This document shows, piece after piece, positions 46,280 through 56,034 of a DNA stretch of 64,000 bases; position 1 is the stretch's first letter, and each line of letters starts with the position of its first letter. Under the pieces are notes generated by a model that searched no databases, had not been told where the DNA came from, and saw nothing but the letters and a program-made list of their open reading frames with translations. The stretch comes from Gardnerella piotii (GTDB lineage Bacteria; Actinomycetota; Actinomycetes; Actinomycetales; Bifidobacteriaceae), in contig NZ_QJUV01000001.1 in assembly GCF_003397585.1 (NCBI RefSeq), positions 1,054,001-1,118,000 on the forward strand, written 5' to 3'. The position numbers and the translations under genes were made by a program.

Positions 46280-46366
46280 TAGTCGCACAAAAAAATTAAT
46301 AATAAAACACATAAAAAATCAAAATTTCCGCTTGTTGTTTTGCAAATAGCCTTAAAATAGCTAAGG

Positions 46367-46411
46367 ATTCTTCGTTCGATATGCAATTTTCAACGTTGAA
46401 ATACGAAGAAT
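46367..46411. repeat. Inverted repeat upstream of pta
   Basis: ATTCTTCGT (46367-46375) and ACGAAGAAT (46403-46411) frame a TTTCAACGTTGAAA palindrome, 80 bp before the pta start. It is possibly an operator; no factor can be named. Confidence 0.45.
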
Positions 46412-46490
46412 AGTAAAAACGAAAATGCAAAGCAAAATAAAAATGCAAAGCAAAATAGAATAAACACAGACGCATCAAAGGAGAAAAGTC

Positions 46491-48149
46491 GTGTCGTTAG
46501 TTAACGTAACTATTATTAGCGCAGATTGCGCACAAAGTCGCAATGTTGTAGCACTAGGAGTTACAAAAGCTCTCTCTAATCATTATTCAACAACTGTTTT
46601 TAGACCATCTGCAAAACATGATGACGCGTTTACAAGCGAATTGATAGCCGCAAGCAACACAAAACCAACGCTGGAACAAGTAATCGCAGCATGCCCATGC
46701 GCAGTTCGTAAAAACAAAGACACACTAAGAGGAGACATTGTAGCTAGCTACAACGAGCTGATTAGCGCAACAAACGCTCAAGGATGCGTTATTGTAGCAA
46801 GCGATTCCACTTCCGTATTTGACCCAGACTTATTTAGATTCGACGCATCTGTTGCAGCAGACTTAGCTTCCCCAGTGTTCTTAAGCGTTTGCGCAGAAGG
46901 CAGAGATAGCAAGCAAATCTTGCAAACAATCGAAGCGCAATGCGCAAGCGTTAGCAAAGAATACACAAAAGTATTTGGCGTATTTGTAACTGATTGCAAA
47001 GAAGACTTAGCAAAAGAACTAAAAGAAGACTATGCTCAAAGCAATAATGGCACTCCACTTTGGACTTTGCCTTCTATAAGCGAATCAGAATCAGATAAAT
47101 TCAACGATTATGTTGCAGATGAAGAAATCATCAACGCTTTGCAGCAGCCATTTGCCGCTCCTACTACCCCATATGCCTTCCAATACAGCTTGCTTGGAAA
47201 AGCTAAAGCAAATAAGAAAACAATAGTACTTCCAGAAGGCGAAGAAGATCGCATTCTAAAAGCAGCTGATTACTTGCTAGAGAGAGACATTGTAAACCTC
47301 ATTATTGTTGGAGAACGCGAATCTATTCTTGCAAGAGCACAAGAGCTTGGATTAAAGTCTCTTAACAAAGCAAGCTTCCAATCTATGAGCGACGAAGAGA
47401 TTCTTGGCAAAATGATTAGCAAGCTTTGCGAATTGCGTGCAAAGAAGGGCATGACAGAAGATCAAGCTAGAGAACAGCTTAAAGACGCAAGCTACTTTGG
47501 CACAATGCTAGTGGTACTTGGATTAGCAGACGGACTTGTTTCTGGCTCTGTTAACTCAACTGCAAATACCGTTCGCCCTGCTCTTCAAGTTATTAAAACT
47601 AAGCCTGGATCTAAGCTTGTTTCTGGCGCATTCATTATGTGCTTTAAGGATCATGTAGCCGTGTTTGCAGATTGCGCAATCAACCTTAATCCAGACGCAC
47701 AACAGCTTGCAGATATTGCTCTTCAATCCGCACAAACTGCTAAAGCTTTTGGCTTAGATCCTAAAGTTGGAATGCTATCTTACTCCACTCTTGGATCTGG
47801 AAAAGGCCCAGACGTTGATCTTGTAGAAGAAGCAACAAAGATTGTAAAAGAAAGCGACCCAGACTTAAAGGTTGTTGGATCTATTCAATTTGACGCTGCA
47901 TGGTCGGAAACTGTTGCTGCGTCCAAAGCTAAAGGCAATGATGTAGCGGGCCACGTAAATGTGTTTGTGTTCCCAGACTTATGCGCTGGAAACATTGGAT
48001 ACAAGGCCGTTCAGCGCTCCAGCGGCGCTTTAGCTGTTGGACCAATCCTGCAAGGCTTAAACAAGCCTGTTAACGACTTGTCTAGAGGAGCATTGGTTCA
48101 AGATATTATCAACACTGTTGCTCTTACAGCATTGGAAGCGCAGTTCTAA
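46491..48149 (+). CDS. pta: Phosphate acetyltransferase
   Basis: The 552-residue enzyme interconverts acetyl phosphate and acetyl-CoA. It has an N-terminal P-loop-like (BioD/CobQ-type) domain (1-215) and the C-terminal catalytic domain from KKTIVLPEGEEDRILKAADY near 240, through GLVSGSVNSTANTVRPALQ and SYSTLGSGKGPDVDLVEEAT, to AVQRSSGALAVGPILQGLNKP. The start codon is GTG 46491 with AAAGGAGAAAAGTC upstream. It lies between xfp and ackA in the acetate branch of the bifid shunt. Confidence 0.95.
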   Translation: MSLVNVTIISADCAQSRNVVALGVTKALSNHYSTTVFRPSAKHDDAFTSELIAASNTKPTLEQVIAACPCAVRKNKDTLRGDIVASYNELISATNAQGCVIVASDSTSVFDPDLFRFDASVAADLASPVFLSVCAEGRDSKQILQTIEAQCASVSKEYTKVFGVFVTDCKEDLAKELKEDYAQSNNGTPLWTLPSISESESDKFNDYVADEEIINALQQPFAAPTTPYAFQYSLLGKAKANKKTIVLPEGEEDRILKAADYLLERDIVNLIIVGERESILARAQELGLKSLNKASFQSMSDEEILGKMISKLCELRAKKGMTEDQAREQLKDASYFGTMLVVLGLADGLVSGSVNSTANTVRPALQVIKTKPGSKLVSGAFIMCFKDHVAVFADCAINLNPDAQQLADIALQSAQTAKAFGLDPKVGMLSYSTLGSGKGPDVDLVEEATKIVKESDPDLKVVGSIQFDAAWSETVAASKAKGNDVAGHVNVFVFPDLCAGNIGYKAVQRSSGALAVGPILQGLNKPVNDLSRGALVQDIINTVALTALEAQF

Positions 48150-48303
48150 TAATCGCAAGCAATAATTTAATAATTGCAAGTTCTTACAATGATTTGCAAA
48201 TGTAATAATAAGTAAATACAAAAGCACTCATTGTAGGAACTTGCATGTAAACTTAAACATGGCAATTTACTAGCCTTATCAACACTTTATGGAGGATGCC
48301 CTC

Positions 48304-49533
48304 ATGGCAAAAACCGTTCTTGTTATCAATTCTGGTTCTAGTTCTATTAAGTACCAGCTCGTCGATTTGGAAAGCGGCGAAGGCATTGCATCTGGTATTG
48401 TAGAAAAAATTGGCGAGCCAGTTGACGGACACTACAAGCACGTATTCAATGGCGAAAAGCATGAGTTTGACGAGCCAGTGCACGATCACGAGCAAGGCTT
48501 AAAGCGCGTACTCGGCTTCTTCGAGGAATATGGTCCAAATCTTTCCAAGTCTGGAATCGTAGCTGTTGGACACCGCGTTGTTCAGGGTGGCTTAACATTC
48601 CCTAAGCCTGCATTAGTTAACAAAAAGACCATTAATAAGGTGAAGGATTTGGCTGTTTTGGCTCCACTTCACAACGGCCCAGAAGCTGTTGGCGCTGAAG
48701 TTATGACTGAACTTTTGCCAGATGTTCCACAGATTATGGTGTTTGACTCTTCGTTCTTCCACGATTTGCCACAGGTTGCTGCGACTTACGCATTGAACAA
48801 AGATATTGCAAACCAGTACCACATTCGTCGCTATGGCGCTCACGGCACTTCCCACGAGTACATTGGCTCTGTAGTTCCAAGCGTTGTTGGAAAGCCTGCA
48901 GAAGGCTTGAAGCAGATTGTTTTGCACATTGGTAATGGCGCTTCTGCTTCTGCTCAGATTTCTGGCAAGCCAGTTGAAACTTCTATGGGCTTAACGCCTC
49001 TCGAAGGTTTGATGATGGGCGGCCGCACTGGAGATATTGACCCAGCAGTAGTGTTCCACCTTATTCGCAACGCTCACATGAACGTAGACGAGCTTGATAC
49101 ACTCTTTAACAAGCGTTCTGGCATGATGGGCATGACTGGCCACGGCGATTTGCGCGATATTCATAAGCTCATCGCAGAGGGCGACGAAGACGCTAAGCTT
49201 GCTCTTGGCGTGTACGTTCACCGCATTGTTGGCTACATTGGCAACTACACGGCTCAAATGGGCGGCGTGGACGTAATCACATTCACCGCTGGCGTTGGCG
49301 AAAACGACGAGATTGTTCGCGCTCGCGTATGCGAAAAGCTTGCTCCATTCGGTGTTAAGCTCGATAAAGAGAAGAACTTGGTTCGTTCTAAGGAGCCACG
49401 CATTATTTCCACTCCAGATAGCTCTGTGATTATTGCTGTAATCCCAACTAACGAAGAGTTGGCAATCGCTCGAAAGTCTGCACAAATCGCAGAAGCTGGA
49501 GTCGATTCTTACGGCAACAAGTTTGAGCGCTAA
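48304..49533 (+). CDS. ackA: Acetate kinase
   Basis: The 409-residue enzyme makes ATP and acetate from acetyl phosphate. Motifs: VLVINSGSSSIKYQL at the start, ARRYGAHGTSHEY-type RRYGAHGTSHEYIG near 180, HIGNGASASAQISGK near 207, and GGRTGDIDP near 240. ATG 48304 follows GGAGGATGCCCTC; the upstream in-frame ATG 48289 would place the ribosome site inside the gene. The 150-bp gap to pta makes cotranscription possible, and a shared terminator follows at 49574. Confidence 0.97.
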   Translation: MAKTVLVINSGSSSIKYQLVDLESGEGIASGIVEKIGEPVDGHYKHVFNGEKHEFDEPVHDHEQGLKRVLGFFEEYGPNLSKSGIVAVGHRVVQGGLTFPKPALVNKKTINKVKDLAVLAPLHNGPEAVGAEVMTELLPDVPQIMVFDSSFFHDLPQVAATYALNKDIANQYHIRRYGAHGTSHEYIGSVVPSVVGKPAEGLKQIVLHIGNGASASAQISGKPVETSMGLTPLEGLMMGGRTGDIDPAVVFHLIRNAHMNVDELDTLFNKRSGMMGMTGHGDLRDIHKLIAEGDEDAKLALGVYVHRIVGYIGNYTAQMGGVDVITFTAGVGENDEIVRARVCEKLAPFGVKLDKEKNLVRSKEPRIISTPDSSVIIAVIPTNEELAIARKSAQIAEAGVDSYGNKFER

Positions 49534-49573
49534 ATCGTAGTGTAAAACAACGTAACGTAAAAACGTAACACAT

Positions 49574-49614
49574 AAATAATCCCGGGTTAAAAAAACTCGG
49601 GATTATTTGTTATT
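49574..49614. terminator. Bidirectional terminator between ackA and aroA
   Basis: AAATAATCCCG (49574-49584) pairs with CGGGATTATTT (49598-49608), with A and T runs on both sides; it serves the convergent ackA and aroA genes. Confidence 0.85.
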
Positions 49615-49648
49615 TAAGCTAACTATTTAGGCTCACTATTTAAGCTCA

Positions 49649-51028
49649 CTATTCGAGCATCTTATTCCACATACCAGGAAAATCAGGGATCGTTTTGCGC
49701 GTAGTGGCAATATTTTTTACTCTTATATTAGATATACGAAGACCTAACATTGATGCAAAAGTTGCCATTCTGTGATCCGCATAAGTCTCCATCACTTCCC
49801 CATGCATATTTTTGCTAGGAATAATACGAATTCCATCATCTAGCTCATCAGCGCCTATTCCAACGCGATTTAGTTCCGTAACTATTGCACTCAAGCGATT
49901 CGTTTCGTGGCCTCTTAAATGCGCAATACCGTGCAACTCGCTTACACCATCTGCAAGCGCAAGAATCGCAGCAATACTCGGCGCAACCTCGCCAGCAGCA
50001 GCCAAATCAAGCGACTTAATTGCGTGAATTTTGCCACTACCAGTTACGCACAATGTTGAAGAATCCGCAGCCGAATGCTCAAAAACAATTTCTGCGCCCA
50101 TTTGCTCTAGAATCCCAGGCAACAATCCCCCAGGCTGAGTTGTTTTAAGCGGCCAATTAGGGATTTTAACGCATCCGCCAGCAATCAACGCTGCTCCAAT
50201 AAAAGGCGCTGCATTAGAAAGATCTGGCTCTACAACAACTTCATCTGGCAAAGTCAAATCATGCTCTTTAATACGCCATACTCCGCTTTCTGGCATATCT
50301 ACTACTCCGCCAGCTTTGCGCACATCTTCCATTGTCATTTGAATATGAGGCATACTAGGCAATTTGCTTCCAATATGCTCGATTTGTAATCCTCCTGGAA
50401 TTCGAGATGCAATTAGCAGAAGCGCAGATATAAATTGAGACGATGAAGAAGAGTCAATGCGAATAACGCGATTATTGCAAGAATTTTGCGCACTATTTAC
50501 ACCATATGATTCAAGATTTTTGGGCGGAATAACGCTAAATGGTAAGAATCCGACTTTTCCGTGATATACGATTTTTGCGCCTAGCTGTTCCAATCCATCT
50601 AGAACAGGCTTCATTGGACGAGCATACGCTTGCTCATCTCCATCAAATTTCACACAATTATTTGCAAACAGCGCTAAAGCTGTTACAAAACGCATAACTG
50701 TTCCAGCCAAGCCACAATTAACAACCGCATTATCATCTACGCTAAAAACGCCATTTTTGGGCGGAATAACACAAACTGCTGTGCCGTCGCGGCTTAGCGA
50801 ATCGCATTTAACTCCAAATACGCTTAGCGCGTTAATCATAAGTTCCGTATCTCTTGATCTCAGCAATCCCTTTAGAACAACTGGCTTTTTACCAAGAGCT
50901 GCCAAAATCAAGTATCGATTAGATAATGATTTGCTTCCAGGAATATTCACTGTTGCATTCAAAGGAGTATTGCATGATGGAGCTTGCCAAACATCATCAT
51001 GATTATAAGGATTCATTATTCCGCTCAT
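49649..51028 (-). CDS. aroA: 3-phosphoshikimate 1-carboxyvinyltransferase (EPSP synthase)
   Basis: The 459-residue enzyme joins shikimate-3-P and PEP in aromatic amino-acid synthesis. Motifs: NIPGSKSLSNRYLILAALG near 30, NCGLAGTVMRFVTALA near 103, IDSSSSSQFISALLL near 195, the catalytic Asp/Glu region EPDLSNAAPFIGAAL near 275, and ETYADHRMATFASMLGLR near 415. Length is typical. The start may be ATG 51028 or ATG 51016 (after GCGGAA). No other aro gene is adjacent. Confidence 0.94.
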   Translation of the reverse strand: MSGIMNPYNHDDVWQAPSCNTPLNATVNIPGSKSLSNRYLILAALGKKPVVLKGLLRSRDTELMINALSVFGVKCDSLSRDGTAVCVIPPKNGVFSVDDNAVVNCGLAGTVMRFVTALALFANNCVKFDGDEQAYARPMKPVLDGLEQLGAKIVYHGKVGFLPFSVIPPKNLESYGVNSAQNSCNNRVIRIDSSSSSQFISALLLIASRIPGGLQIEHIGSKLPSMPHIQMTMEDVRKAGGVVDMPESGVWRIKEHDLTLPDEVVVEPDLSNAAPFIGAALIAGGCVKIPNWPLKTTQPGGLLPGILEQMGAEIVFEHSAADSSTLCVTGSGKIHAIKSLDLAAAGEVAPSIAAILALADGVSELHGIAHLRGHETNRLSAIVTELNRVGIGADELDDGIRIIPSKNMHGEVMETYADHRMATFASMLGLRISNIRVKNIATTRKTIPDFPGMWNKMLE

Positions 51029-51078
51029 ATTATGAATACTATCTATAAATATGTACGCATTGTAATTTTCACAATGCT

Positions 51079-51972
51079 TTACATATGAATAAACGCATTA
51101 TGCCAATATCCTGTTTGTATTGAAGCATATAAAGCAATAGTAGGAACAGCAATGCAAATTGCATAAAATATCCAATCGTATGCTGTTAACTTCGATTTTC
51201 GTGCTGGAACACGTTTAATATTACTTCCAAAAGCCCTAGCTTCCATAGCTGTAGCAAGTTTAGTGCCTCTGCGAATAGATAACACGAGCAAACCAAAAGA
51301 TTGCGAAAGCATACGCTGCAACGCTTTACCATCCGATATACCACGAGACCTTCGAGCTAAACCAAAAGCACGCCAATCATTTTGCAATAGACTAAACATT
51401 CTCAATCCAGCTAATGCTCCGTACACAAATCGTGGAGAAAAATGCAAAATCTGCACTAATCCGTCTGCTAAATCAGTTGGATCTAATCCAATGGCTAATA
51501 TAACGCCTGGAACTGCTACAGATGCAACACGAACAAACGTACAAATTGCCAAATACAATGATCCTTGGCTTATATGCATCCAGCCAAACTTAAATATATC
51601 ATCTCCAGAACTTTGACCATATAAAAGAACCGATATAAAACTACCCGAAGCAGCAATCCAAACTGGCCAAGTATGGCTTAAAACATACCAAGGAGTTACT
51701 CCAGCAATTGCAAATAACAGTATATCTAAACCGAATGCAATAGAAGCTGAAACAATATCTAATGTAACAAACATAGGTAAGCAAAGTAGCAGCGCTCCAA
51801 TAAAACGGCTTATTGGATTGAGCCTACGAATAAACCAAGAAGGCGAAACTAGTCGTTCACTTTCTAAACGTTTAGAAGATGCAGTTACATCAATATGCGA
51901 AACTTTTAATAAATTTTCAAAGTCTTTAACTTGGATTCTAGACGATTCTTCTACACTACTAGTTTTATTCAC
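51079..51972 (-). CDS. ykoC: ECF-type transmembrane component YkoC (thiamine-related)
   Basis: The 297-residue EcfT-like protein has five or six spans and the two coupling motifs FGLARRSRGISDG (about 212) and ATAMEARAFGSN (about 250). It starts with GTG 51972, 2 nt after the stop of the ATPase gene, so translation is coupled. With YkoD and YkoE it forms the YkoEDC importer, thought to carry thiamine or its HMP precursor; the TPP riboswitch upstream supports this. Confidence 0.88.
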   Translation of the reverse strand: MNKTSSVEESSRIQVKDFENLLKVSHIDVTASSKRLESERLVSPSWFIRRLNPISRFIGALLLCLPMFVTLDIVSASIAFGLDILLFAIAGVTPWYVLSHTWPVWIAASGSFISVLLYGQSSGDDIFKFGWMHISQGSLYLAICTFVRVASVAVPGVILAIGLDPTDLADGLVQILHFSPRFVYGALAGLRMFSLLQNDWRAFGLARRSRGISDGKALQRMLSQSFGLLVLSIRRGTKLATAMEARAFGSNIKRVPARKSKLTAYDWIFYAICIAVPTIALYASIQTGYWHNAFIHM

Positions 51973-51974
51973 TT

Positions 51975-53564
51975 CTACTCATTCCCTTCACTATAGTTAT
52001 GAGCGGATCCTGCGATTTTTCGTGACTCAACTCTTATTACTCTGGCATCTAAAGACTTTACAAGCTCATCATCGTGAGTAACAACAATCACCGCTGAGCC
52101 ACTATCGCGTATTTGCGCAATAAGTTTCACCATTGCTGTCCAAGTTTTAAAATCTTGTCCAAAAGTAGGCTCATCCATAATAACAACGCGTGGAGCAGCA
52201 GCTAAAAGCGTAGCTACAGAAAGTCTACGTTTTTCTCCTCCAGATAATGTATAAGGATTAGCAAGAGCAAAACGCTTCAAATCCATACGTTCAAGCATGC
52301 TATCGGCAATATCGTAAGATTCCTTTTCGCTTTTTCCTTGCTTTTTAGGCCCTACAGCAACTTCGTCTCTTACAGACGATGTTATGAATTGATGTTCTGG
52401 CTCCTGAAACACCATGCCAACTCGCCCTAGTAATTCTTGACTTTTCCAAGTAAAAAGATCATTTTTACGTCGTTTTGGCACATACTTTTCCATCATGCAC
52501 ACGCTGCCAGCAATCGGCTTTAATAAGCCTGCAAGCGTTAACGCTAATGTGGTTTTACCAGCACCATTAGGTCCCATTAAAGCCGTTACTTCGCCAAAAC
52601 GAAAAGCTACATTAACATGTTCCGATAGTGTCAGAGTTCTTCCAAAAGAGCAATCATTCGTATAGAGCGCAACAGATTCTTCCGTATCTTTGATCTCGTC
52701 TTTTATTTCGTCTTTGATCTCGTCATAGCAATGTTTAGGAGCAAAAGATTTAACTGTTCTTCCTGGAACCCAAGCACCACCTTTTGCAAGCATATCGCCA
52801 TACTTTTCAAAAACATCCTCAGGCTTACCGTCTGCAATAACGCATCCTACATTTGAATCATTATTATTTTCATCTTTTCCAATAACAATAACTCTATCAA
52901 TCAAATCCAGCCACACGTCAATATGATGTTCAACTACAATCATTGTAGAGCCTGTTTTTTTAAGAATATTCGCTACAGCATCATGAACTTGCTGAACACC
53001 TTTAGGATCTAGATTAGCTGTAGGCTCATCTAAAAGAAGCAATCCAGGATGCATTGCAAGCACTCCTGCTAAAGCAAGACGTTGCCTTTGACCTCCCGAT
53101 AAAGATTGTGTTGAGCGTCTAAGACCCTGACTTCCTTGAGTAATATTGTCTAAGCCAACAGCTTTTATTGAAAGCTTTACGCGATTCCAAGTCTCTTCGC
53201 TGTTAACTCCAAGATTCTCACTTCCAAAAGCTACATCGTCGCCTACTCTTTCAAGAATGATTTGAGAATCTGGGTCTTGCATAACAAGTCCAACTTTTCC
53301 GCGAGCATCTCTAGCATGAACACCACCGACTAGAAGGCTACCTTCTTCCATACCTTCTGTTTCGTCACCTAAAACACCTGCTAAACCAGCCATAAATGTG
53401 CTTTTCCCAGCGCCAGAAGCGCCTAAAAGCAACACATGCTCACCAGGCTTAATATCAATATTTACATTCCTCAACACAAAATCTTTGCGAGTAGCGTGTC
53501 TCCAACCCCAGTCTTTAGCAACTACGCTCGCTGGAGTCCATTCAGTCTTATTCACAAATTGCAT
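51975..53564 (-). CDS. ykoD: ECF-type tandem ATPase YkoD
   Basis: The 529-residue protein has two ABC ATPase domains. First: Walker A LGASGAGKSTFMAGLAG near 53, signature LSGGQRQRLALAGVLA, Walker B LLLLDEPTANLDPKG. Second: Walker A GPNGAGKTTLALTLAG near 333, signature LSGGEKRRLSVATLL, Walker B VVIMDEPTFGQD. A charged linker with an imperfect repeat of DEIKDEIKD joins them. This fused pair replaces EcfA plus EcfA'. It energises YkoE/YkoC. Confidence 0.92.
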   Translation of the reverse strand: MQFVNKTEWTPASVVAKDWGWRHATRKDFVLRNVNIDIKPGEHVLLLGASGAGKSTFMAGLAGVLGDETEGMEEGSLLVGGVHARDARGKVGLVMQDPDSQIILERVGDDVAFGSENLGVNSEETWNRVKLSIKAVGLDNITQGSQGLRRSTQSLSGGQRQRLALAGVLAMHPGLLLLDEPTANLDPKGVQQVHDAVANILKKTGSTMIVVEHHIDVWLDLIDRVIVIGKDENNNDSNVGCVIADGKPEDVFEKYGDMLAKGGAWVPGRTVKSFAPKHCYDEIKDEIKDEIKDTEESVALYTNDCSFGRTLTLSEHVNVAFRFGEVTALMGPNGAGKTTLALTLAGLLKPIAGSVCMMEKYVPKRRKNDLFTWKSQELLGRVGMVFQEPEHQFITSSVRDEVAVGPKKQGKSEKESYDIADSMLERMDLKRFALANPYTLSGGEKRRLSVATLLAAAPRVVIMDEPTFGQDFKTWTAMVKLIAQIRDSGSAVIVVTHDDELVKSLDARVIRVESRKIAGSAHNYSEGNE

Positions 53565-53688
53565 ACAAACAAACTTTCATTGCATAGCAAAATTTTCATT
53601 GCATAGCAAAATCTAAAATATAAAAATTGCATAACACAATTTCAAAAAATATAAAGTAAAACAAATACGAAATATAAGCATCATACGA

Positions 53689-53736
53689 GTAAACTACCGT
53701 GTTTTTGCATTTTGCGCATTAAACACGATAGTTTAC
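53689..53736. repeat. 16-bp inverted repeat between ykoE and ykoD
   Basis: GTAAACTACCGTGTTT (53689-53704) and AAACACGATAGTTTAC (53721-53736) pair with one mismatch. It has no T run on the coding strand. It sits in a 200-bp gap inside the operon and may mark RNA processing or partial termination. Confidence 0.7.
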
Positions 53737-53763
53737 AAGTTGCAATTAGTACTTAGATATAAC

Positions 53764-54366
53764 TCACACTAATGCTTGAGGACGGCCTGATTCAAAACGA
53801 TCAAGCACACCCGTTGCAGCTAATGCCTTTTGAACAAACCACACTACAACGCCTGCAACAATAAGACCAGAAATAATAGAAGTAATGAGATTTGCAACAA
53901 TATATTGCGCACTCCAGCCTTGACCTCCGCTAACCCAATTGTAGATAAAGCAAGCTACGCCTGCTAACGATCCAGATATTGCAGTGGAAAGCAAATTCCA
54001 TGTTTTGTACATAAAGAAAATGAATGCAAGTTCAGCGCCAACGCCTTGAATAATACCGACGATTAACGATCCACCAACACCCCACTGATTTCCTAACATA
54101 AGTTCCACAAAGGCAGCAAGAGTTTCGGCAAACAATGCAGCACCAGGCTTACGCACGATTATTGCAGCTAAAGGTCCAGCAAAAAGCCAAAAACCATTAG
54201 ATAAGCCTTCAGCACCAGGCAACAAACTTGCAAAAAGATTAGTAGGAGCTGCGCACACAATATCCCAAGCCCAGAATAATACGCCAGATGCAACAGCGAT
54301 AATAGCAGCTATGACGATATCAAGAATACGCCAGCGATTAGAATGTTCCATTGAAACATTAGTCAT
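53764..54366 (-). CDS. ykoE: Thiamine-precursor ECF substrate-binding component YkoE
   Basis: The 200-residue membrane protein has about six spans. Family marks are ASGVLFWAWDIVCAAP near 28, GLSNGFWLFAGPLAAIIVRKPGAA-type region near 60, and ELMLGNQWGVGGSLIVGIIQGVGAELAF near 90. YkoE binds thiamine or HMP and docks on YkoC/YkoD. AGAAAGG precedes the ATG. It is the first gene after the TPP riboswitch, which should shut the operon off when TPP is plentiful. Confidence 0.92.
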   Translation of the reverse strand: MTNVSMEHSNRWRILDIVIAAIIAVASGVLFWAWDIVCAAPTNLFASLLPGAEGLSNGFWLFAGPLAAIIVRKPGAALFAETLAAFVELMLGNQWGVGGSLIVGIIQGVGAELAFIFFMYKTWNLLSTAISGSLAGVACFIYNWVSGGQGWSAQYIVANLITSIISGLIVAGVVVWFVQKALAATGVLDRFESGRPQALV

Positions 54367-54397
54367 AATAAGTGCCTTTCTTCAATATTGAAAGATT

Positions 54398-54497
54398 TGG
54401 GCACGGGAAAAGAGCGACATCCGTTGCTAACATTACTTAGCACACGTTCAATCGGTCGAAGCTTTCGCTTCCTCTCAGCCAAAACGGCTCCCGAGTC
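54398..54497 (-). promoter_or_regulatory. TPP riboswitch (THI element) controlling ykoEDC
   Basis: On the minus strand the leader has GGGAGCC, then the diagnostic GGCTGAGAGG (54472-54481), a variable GC stem (GAAGCGAAAGCTTC), CGACCGATTGAACGTG in place of CGACCCTTTGAACCTG, and TGCTAAGTAATGTTAGCAACGG for the pyrophosphate-sensing arm. These are the conserved TPP-aptamer blocks in order. A CGGG/CCCG pairing with the segment before the ykoE ribosome site could be the expression platform. Confidence 0.88.
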
Positions 54498-54624
54498 AAA
54501 ATATTTATAATCACAGTGTAAGAATGTAATGCAAATAATGCATCAAAAACTCACCTATACAAGAATACACATAGAGTGCTTTTTTGTATAGTAGATGTTC
54601 AAAAAACAAGCAGATATAAAAAAG

Positions 54625-54698
54625 TCGGGGTGACAGGATTCGAACCTGCGACATCCTGCTCCCAAAGCAGGCGCGCTACCAAACTGCGCTACACCCCG
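54625..54698 (-). tRNA. tRNA-Pro (anticodon TGG)
   Basis: The 74-nt cloverleaf begins CGGGGTGTAGCGCAG, has a D-loop TTTGGTAG, the anticodon loop CTTTGGGAG with TGG, a T arm CAGGTTCGAATCCTG, and a closing stem CACCCCG with discriminator A. No CCA is encoded. Confidence 0.97.
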
Positions 54699-54833
54699 AT
54701 GCTTTCTAGCTGATTACCAGCTCCAAGCACAATCAAATACAATAGCGCACATTGCAGACAAACGCAAATTTGCAACACGCGCGATAGAATAGAACAAGCA
54801 TTGAAAAATAGGAAACGGATTTTAGAGGTTAAT

Positions 54834-55886
54834 ATGGGGCGTTTTCAACGTGCGGAGGCAGCGGGATTAATCGCTTTTCTAGCGTGCGCATTATTTGGCA
54901 TGATTGTAATGTCTATATACATAAACACAATGCCCGCAATATGGCAAGTTACACAACGCTTGTTTACAATGGCATCTGGAGTGGTGGCCGCTTGCAGCAT
55001 GTGCACTTTTGTAGTCGGATATTTAAGAACACACAAAGGAATACTTAAAAAGAATTGGTTGCAAATTGCAAAACACGCTTTTGAAATAATCGCTCTTTCT
55101 ACGATTTATGGCGCAACAATGCTACTTATGTCTTTTGCTCTTCTTTCTATAATCAACAGCATTATTGGAAGAAGTGCCGTAAACACTTATCTTCCTGTTC
55201 TTTGTTGCGCATTAAGCGGAATTGTTGGATATTCAACTCTTGTACAGGCAGAACTTTTAGAAGCAAAAACCGTTGCTTCGCTTCTTCCACTATTTGTGAT
55301 TTCTGGAGCTGCAACTGCTGGATTAACTTCCGACGACCCGTATTGGTACAACAATAACTTCTCTCAACTAGGAGACAGAACAACGTTTGCAGCAAGCATG
55401 TTTAATGCAACGCTAATTCTAGCTGGAATATGCATTATTATTACAAGCTACTTTGCTATAACCGAGTTTGTTGCAACACAGCACGAAATCTTGCAAAATA
55501 AGGGCAATAACGCTACAAAGCATTTTAAGACTCGAACAACCATTATGGCAGCTTTGCTAATTCTTGGAGGAATAGCGTTTATTGGAATTGGAACGTTCCG
55601 CTACACTCCTCACCCAGTTATACACGATTTATGTGCTAGAGGTGTTACTGGTCTTATTTGCACAATGCTTATATGCCTTCCATGGCTTGCTCCTAGGCTT
55701 TCTAAAACATTCTACGTTGCTTCGGATTTAGCTGTTATTCTTACTGCCTGGGTTGGAAATCAATGGGTTCACGGTAATAACACTTTAACAAATGTAGAAG
55801 CTTTGTCTTGTTTACTATTTTTAGGGTGGATAATAGTGTTTTCAAGACAAGTCGCAGCTATGCAAAGCGACCGTTTAAGGTCTTAA
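54834..55886 (+). CDS. Integral membrane protein, unknown function (DUF998-like?)
   Basis: The 350-residue product has about eight to nine hydrophobic spans and almost no soluble domain. The segment NNFSQLGDRTTFAASMFNATLILAGI resembles the SxLG...FNxxLIxxG pattern of DUF998-type proteins, but I would not assign it firmly. ATG 54834 is chosen, with AGAGG 5 nt upstream; the TTG at 54801 lacks support. It follows tRNA-Pro on the other strand and is convergent with glgX. Confidence 0.65.
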   Translation: MGRFQRAEAAGLIAFLACALFGMIVMSIYINTMPAIWQVTQRLFTMASGVVAACSMCTFVVGYLRTHKGILKKNWLQIAKHAFEIIALSTIYGATMLLMSFALLSIINSIIGRSAVNTYLPVLCCALSGIVGYSTLVQAELLEAKTVASLLPLFVISGAATAGLTSDDPYWYNNNFSQLGDRTTFAASMFNATLILAGICIIITSYFAITEFVATQHEILQNKGNNATKHFKTRTTIMAALLILGGIAFIGIGTFRYTPHPVIHDLCARGVTGLICTMLICLPWLAPRLSKTFYVASDLAVILTAWVGNQWVHGNNTLTNVEALSCLLFLGWIIVFSRQVAAMQSDRLRS

Positions 55887-55963
55887 GTCAAATCTTAAAT
55901 AATGAATTAAACAATGTATTAAATAATGCATTAAATCAAAGTATTAAATCAAGATATTAAAAA

Positions 55964-56006
55964 TGTGACCTACAACCAGCTAAAATCAGCAAAATCGTAG
56001 GTCACA
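55964..56006. terminator. Hairpin between the convergent membrane-protein and glgX genes
   Basis: TGTGACCTAC (55964-55973) and GTAGGTCACA (55997-56006) form a perfect 10-bp stem with a 23-nt loop, between converging genes. The T run is weak. Confidence 0.6.
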
Positions 56007-56034
56007 ATTAATTAATTTGCTTATTTCTTGCTTA

